Below are positions 4,886 through 7,978 of a stretch of 7,978 nucleotides of DNA, piece by piece. Source of the DNA: an uncultured Solirubrobacteraceae bacterium (GTDB taxonomy: Bacteria; Actinomycetota; Thermoleophilia; Solirubrobacterales; Solirubrobacteraceae); the NCBI GenBank assembly GCA_902806215.1, contig CADCVT010000218.1, forward strand, positions 1 to 7,978, read 5' to 3'. Each line of letters opens with the position of its first letter. The first letter of the stretch is position 1. The notes under the pieces were generated by a model that worked only from the letters and a program-made list of their open reading frames with translations, ran no database searches and was not told where the DNA came from. Both the position numbers and the translations under genes were made by a program.

Positions 4886-6655
4886 GTGAAGACCTTCACC
4901 CGGCTGCTCGGCTTCCTCCGGCCCTATCGCGCGGGTGTCTGGGTCTCGTTCGCGCTCGCCGCGGCCGCGATGCTCTTCACGGTCGCGATCCCCACGCTGA
5001 CCGGCCGTGCCGTCGACCGCGTCGACGCCGGCGACAAGCCCGATCTCCAGCTCCTGGCGCTCGCCATCGTCGGCGCCGCGGTGCTCCGGTTGGCCCTCAC
5101 GGTCGCGCGCCGGCTCATCGCCGGGCGCGTGTCGCTCGGCATCGAGGTCGACCTGCGTGAGCGTCTGTACGCCCACCTCCAGTCGCTCGAGCTCGGCTTC
5201 TTCGACCGCCAGCAGACCGGCCAGCTCATGTCGCGCGCCACCGTCGACCTGCAGGCGGTGCGCTTCTTCCTCGGCTACGGGCTCATCTTCATCGCCCAGT
5301 CGGCGCTCACGATCGTCTTCGCCGCCGCCGCGATGCTCTACCTCGAGCCGGGCCTCGCGGCCGTCGCGCTCATCCCCGTCCCGTTCGTCGTGATGATCGC
5401 CGCGCGCTTCGGGCGGCGCTCGCGGCCGGCGCTGCAGGAGGTCCAGCAGCGCATCGGCGAGCTGACCGCCGAGGCCGAGGAGAACATCTCCGGTGTGCGG
5501 GTGGTCAAGGCCTTCGCGCGCGAGGAGCGTCAGCGCCGGCGCTTCGACCGCTCGGTCTCGCGCGTCTTCGAGCAGTCGATGATCTCGACGCGGCTCCGTG
5601 CCTTCTACACGCCGTACATCGGGTTCCTGCCGCAGCTCGGCCTCGCCGCGATCCTGCTCCTCGGCGGGCGGCGGGTCATCGACGGGCAGATGACGATCGG
5701 CGAGTTCACCACGTTCTACGGCCTGCTGCTGATGCTGCTCGGGCCGATGCGGACCCTCGGCGTCTCGCTCGGGATGGCCCAGCGCGCGACCGCGTCGGGA
5801 GCCCGCGTCTTCGAGCTGCTGGACCGCACACCGCTGATCGTCAACCAGCCCGACGCCGCGCCGCTGCCGGCCGGGCAGGGCCGGGTCGAGCTCGAGGACG
5901 TGACCCTGCAGTACGAGGGCGCGGCCGAGCCGGCGCTCCGCGGGGTCTCGATGGACGTCGCAGCCGGCACCACTGTGGCACTCGTCGGCGGGACCGGGTC
6001 GGGTAAGACGTCGCTGGCCCAGCTCATCCCGCGCCTGTACGACCCGACGTCTGGTCGCGTGCTCGTCGACGGCGCCGACGTGCGCGACGTCGACCTCGTC
6101 TCGCTGCGCCGCTCGGTCGCCGTGGTCAGCGACGACCCGTTCCTCTTCAGCGCGTCGGTGCACGAGAACATCGCCTACGCCCGCGAGGACGCGACGCGCG
6201 AGGAGGTCATCGACGCGGCCACGCGCGCGCAGGCCCACGACTTCATCGAGCGCCTGCCCGAGGGCTACGACACCCGCGTCGGCGAGCGCGGGCTGACGCT
6301 GAGCGGCGGCCAGCGGCAGCGGATCGCCATCGCCCGCGCGCTGCTGGCCGACCCGCGGATCCTCATCCTCGACGACGCGACCGCCTCGGTCGACGCGTCG
6401 ACCGAGTCGCGCATCAAGGTCGCGCTGCGCGCGGCGATGGCGGGCCGCACGACGTTCATCATCGCCCACCGCCTGTCGACGATCGCGCTGGCCGACGAGA
6501 TCGTCGTGCTCGAGGCCGGGGAGCTCATCGCCCGCGGCACCCACGACGAGCTCCTCGAGATCTCCGACCTCTACCGCGAGATCGTCGAGAAGGGCCTGCC
6601 GGACACCGTGTTCCTGACGCGCAAGCCGGTCGAGCGCGAGGTGGCGGGCTTCTAG
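4886..6655 (+). CDS. ABC exporter half-transporter, non-canonical NBD subunit
   Basis: A 589-residue type IV (ABCB-like) half-transporter with an N-terminal six-helix membrane domain (about 15-300) and a C-terminal ATPase domain (about 333-575). Membrane-domain landmarks are FFDRQQTGQLMSR (105-117) and GVRVVKAFAREE (203-214). NBD motifs are A-loop Tyr343, Walker A GGTGSGKT (368-375), signature LSGGQ (472-476), Walker B ILILDDAT (492-499), D-loop SVD (501-503) and H-loop His528. Two residues depart from consensus. The Q-loop Gln is Asp416 (VVSDDPFLF), and the catalytic Walker B Glu is Asp497. This is the pattern of the weakly hydrolysing site in heterodimeric exporters such as TM287/288 and BmrCD. 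GTG is the first in-frame start and has no Shine-Dalgarno. The next ABC gene overlaps the stop, so the two are expected to pair in the inner membrane. Substrate unknown (drug, lipid or peptide). Confidence 0.93.
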   Translation: MKTFTRLLGFLRPYRAGVWVSFALAAAAMLFTVAIPTLTGRAVDRVDAGDKPDLQLLALAIVGAAVLRLALTVARRLIAGRVSLGIEVDLRERLYAHLQSLELGFFDRQQTGQLMSRATVDLQAVRFFLGYGLIFIAQSALTIVFAAAAMLYLEPGLAAVALIPVPFVVMIAARFGRRSRPALQEVQQRIGELTAEAEENISGVRVVKAFAREERQRRRFDRSVSRVFEQSMISTRLRAFYTPYIGFLPQLGLAAILLLGGRRVIDGQMTIGEFTTFYGLLLMLLGPMRTLGVSLGMAQRATASGARVFELLDRTPLIVNQPDAAPLPAGQGRVELEDVTLQYEGAAEPALRGVSMDVAAGTTVALVGGTGSGKTSLAQLIPRLYDPTSGRVLVDGADVRDVDLVSLRRSVAVVSDDPFLFSASVHENIAYAREDATREEVIDAATRAQAHDFIERLPEGYDTRVGERGLTLSGGQRQRIAIARALLADPRILILDDATASVDASTESRIKVALRAAMAGRTTFIIAHRLSTIALADEIVVLEAGELIARGTHDELLEISDLYREIVEKGLPDTVFLTRKPVEREVAGF

Positions 6656-7978
6656 TGCCGTCGCATCCGGGATCGGTCGCCATGTCGCGCGAGGAGATGA
6701 AGCGGCGCATGAAGTCGACGAGCGGGCGCGGGCGCAAGCTGCGCGGCCTGCTCTCGCTGCTGCGGCCCTATCGCGGGCGTGTCGTGCTCATGTTCGTGGC
6801 GCTCGTCCTCGCGACGGCGGCGTCGCTGGCGCCCCCGCCGCTGCTGGCCAAGGCGATCGACGACGGCATCAAGGCCAACGACGTCGGGACGCTCGAGCTC
6901 GTCGTCGTGCTCTTCGTCGTCGCGGCGGCCGTCTACTGGGCCGCGTCGTACGCGCAGACCTACCTCGTCGGCTGGGTCGGGCAGCGCGCGTTGCAGGACC
7001 TGCGCCTGCGCCTGTTCCGGCACCTGCAGGACATGCCCGTCGGGTTCTACGAGCGCCGGCAGACCGGCGTGCTCATCTCCCGCCTGACCAACGACGTCCA
7101 GGCGCTCGACTCGCTCGTCACCGACTCGGTCACCACGCTGTTCCAGTCGACGCTGCTGCTGCTGGGGACGATCGTGATCCTCGGGTTCCTCGACCTCGAG
7201 ATGGCGCTGCTGACGTTCCTCATCTTCCCGGTCGTGTTCGCCGGGTCGCTGCTCTTCCGCATCGCCTCGGCCGACGCCTACTCGCGCACGCGCAACACGA
7301 TCGCGGCGATCACCGGCTACCTGCAGGAGACGCTGTCGGGGATCCGCGTCGTGCGGTCGTTCGGGCAGGAGCCGCGCCACCTCGCGCGGTTCGCCGAGCT
7401 CAACGACGAGAACCGCGAAGCGAACATGAAGACCGTTCACCTCAACGCGTCGTACTTCCCCGCGGTGGAGATGGTCTCGGCGCTGGCGACGGTCGGGATC
7501 CTGCTCTACGGCGGCTACCAGGTGATCGACGGCGACGTGAAGATCGGCGTGCTCGTCGGGTTCGTCGCGGCGCTGAACAACTTCTTCGACCCGATCCAGC
7601 AGCTCTCGCAGCTCTACACGCAGTACCAGGCGGGCATGGCCGCGCTGGACAAGATCTTCGAGCTGCTCGACGAGGAGCCCGACCTCGTCGACGCCGCCGA
7701 CGCCGTCGACCTGCCGGTGCCGCTGCGCGGCGAGATCCGCTTCGAGGACGTCTCCTTCCAGTACCGCACCGAGGACGAGGAGGTCGTGCTCGCGCTGGCC
7801 GACGTGAACCTGACGATCCCGCCGGGCCAGACCGTCGCGCTCGTCGGGGCGACCGGCGCGGGCAAGTCGACGTTCGCCAAGCTCGTGGCGCGCTTCTACG
7901 ACCCGACCGAGGGCCGCGTCGTCGTCGACGGCGTCGACCTCAGGCACGCCCGGACCGAGTCGCTGCGCTCCCAGCTCG
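6655..7978 (+). CDS. ABC exporter half-transporter, second subunit, 3' end missing
   Basis: The second half of the exporter pair, open to the right edge with 441 residues visible. After a basic cytosolic N-terminus (MSREEMKRRMK) come a membrane domain with helices from GLLSLLRPYRGRVVLMF onward, the elbow VGFYERRQTGVLISRLTNDV, and the coupling stretch SGIRVVRSFGQE. The NBD starts at GEIRFEDVSFQY and contains Walker A GATGAGKST (398-406, nt 7846-7872), which is canonical. The Q-loop, signature, Walker B and H-loop lie outside the window, so it cannot be said whether this subunit carries the catalytic Glu, as expected if its partner does not. The GTG at 6655 overlaps the upstream TAG by one base (TAGTG); an in-frame ATG at 6682 would drop nine residues and is a reasonable alternative. 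It is cotranscribed with the previous gene. Confidence 0.92.
   Translation, partial: MPSHPGSVAMSREEMKRRMKSTSGRGRKLRGLLSLLRPYRGRVVLMFVALVLATAASLAPPPLLAKAIDDGIKANDVGTLELVVVLFVVAAAVYWAASYAQTYLVGWVGQRALQDLRLRLFRHLQDMPVGFYERRQTGVLISRLTNDVQALDSLVTDSVTTLFQSTLLLLGTIVILGFLDLEMALLTFLIFPVVFAGSLLFRIASADAYSRTRNTIAAITGYLQETLSGIRVVRSFGQEPRHLARFAELNDENREANMKTVHLNASYFPAVEMVSALATVGILLYGGYQVIDGDVKIGVLVGFVAALNNFFDPIQQLSQLYTQYQAGMAALDKIFELLDEEPDLVDAADAVDLPVPLRGEIRFEDVSFQYRTEDEEVVLALADVNLTIPPGQTVALVGATGAGKSTFAKLVARFYDPTEGRVVVDGVDLRHARTESLRSQL

Noticed and set aside
4661..6544. Long minus-strand open frame of over 600 codons antisense to the first ABC gene
   Set aside because: The sequence is Arg/Asp/Glu-rich antisense of a high-GC gene without domains; only its last 65 codons, after the ATG at 4858, form a real small gene.
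6652..7947. Long minus-strand open frame antisense to the second ABC gene
   Set aside because: It is a GC-bias shadow of a clear ABC transporter reading frame and shows no recognisable fold.
1..7978. Functional link between the ABC exporter pair and the lasso cassette
   Set aside because: About 3 kb and five genes on mixed strands separate them, and the exporter has no peptidase domain or other lasso-specific feature; proximity alone is not enough.
1..7978. tRNA, rRNA, insertion sequence or CRISPR
   Set aside because: No cloverleaf-like conserved arms, transposase motifs, long terminal inverted repeats or repeat-spacer patterns were seen by reading.

Overview
The window is very GC-rich with strong G/C third-position bias on both strands and densely packed genes. 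It uses GTG starts and several starts without a clear Shine-Dalgarno sequence. Together with the protein types seen, this suggests a high-GC actinobacterium, perhaps of the Thermoleophilia/Solirubrobacterales type. The lineage is an inference; no rRNA or other marker gene is present.

Layout, left to right. (1) 1-1720, minus strand: a tightly overlapping cassette reading B1 (PqqD-like recognition protein), B2 (transglutaminase-like Cys/His/Asp peptidase), then C (asparagine-synthetase-like cyclase, running off the left edge). This is the maturation set of a lasso-peptide RiPP pathway. No convincing precursor peptide gene is visible. (2) 1824-2729, plus strand: a fold-type II PLP enzyme of the ACC deaminase/D-cysteine desulfhydrase family, divergent from the lasso cassette and closed by a strong GC hairpin that also lies at the 3' end of the next, convergent gene. 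(3) 2793-3188, minus strand: a small exported protein with a Lys/Cys-rich half and an almost purely Asp/Glu half. (4) 3189-3282: a divergent control region with a perfect 16-bp palindrome. (5) 3283-4353, plus strand: an extended SDR/thioester-reductase-like NAD(P) oxidoreductase. (6) 4413-4858: two tiny convergent four-cysteine proteins whose stop codons share one CTAG. The first is preceded by a hairpin that covers a possible ribosome binding site. (7) 4886-7978, plus strand: two overlapping ABC exporter half-transporters. The first has non-canonical catalytic residues, as in one subunit of asymmetric heterodimeric exporters; the second is cut by the right edge before most of its NBD motifs.

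How they work together: B1 would bind a leader peptide, B2 would cut it off, and C would adenylate an Asp/Glu side chain and close the macrolactam. The ABC pair could in principle export a product, but about 3 kb of unrelated genes on other strands separates it from the cassette, so no link is claimed. The remaining genes look like separate single-gene units. The most interesting points are the precursor-less lasso cassette, the split-charge exported protein, the 16-bp operator-like palindrome, and the hairpin ahead of the zinc-ribbon gene.
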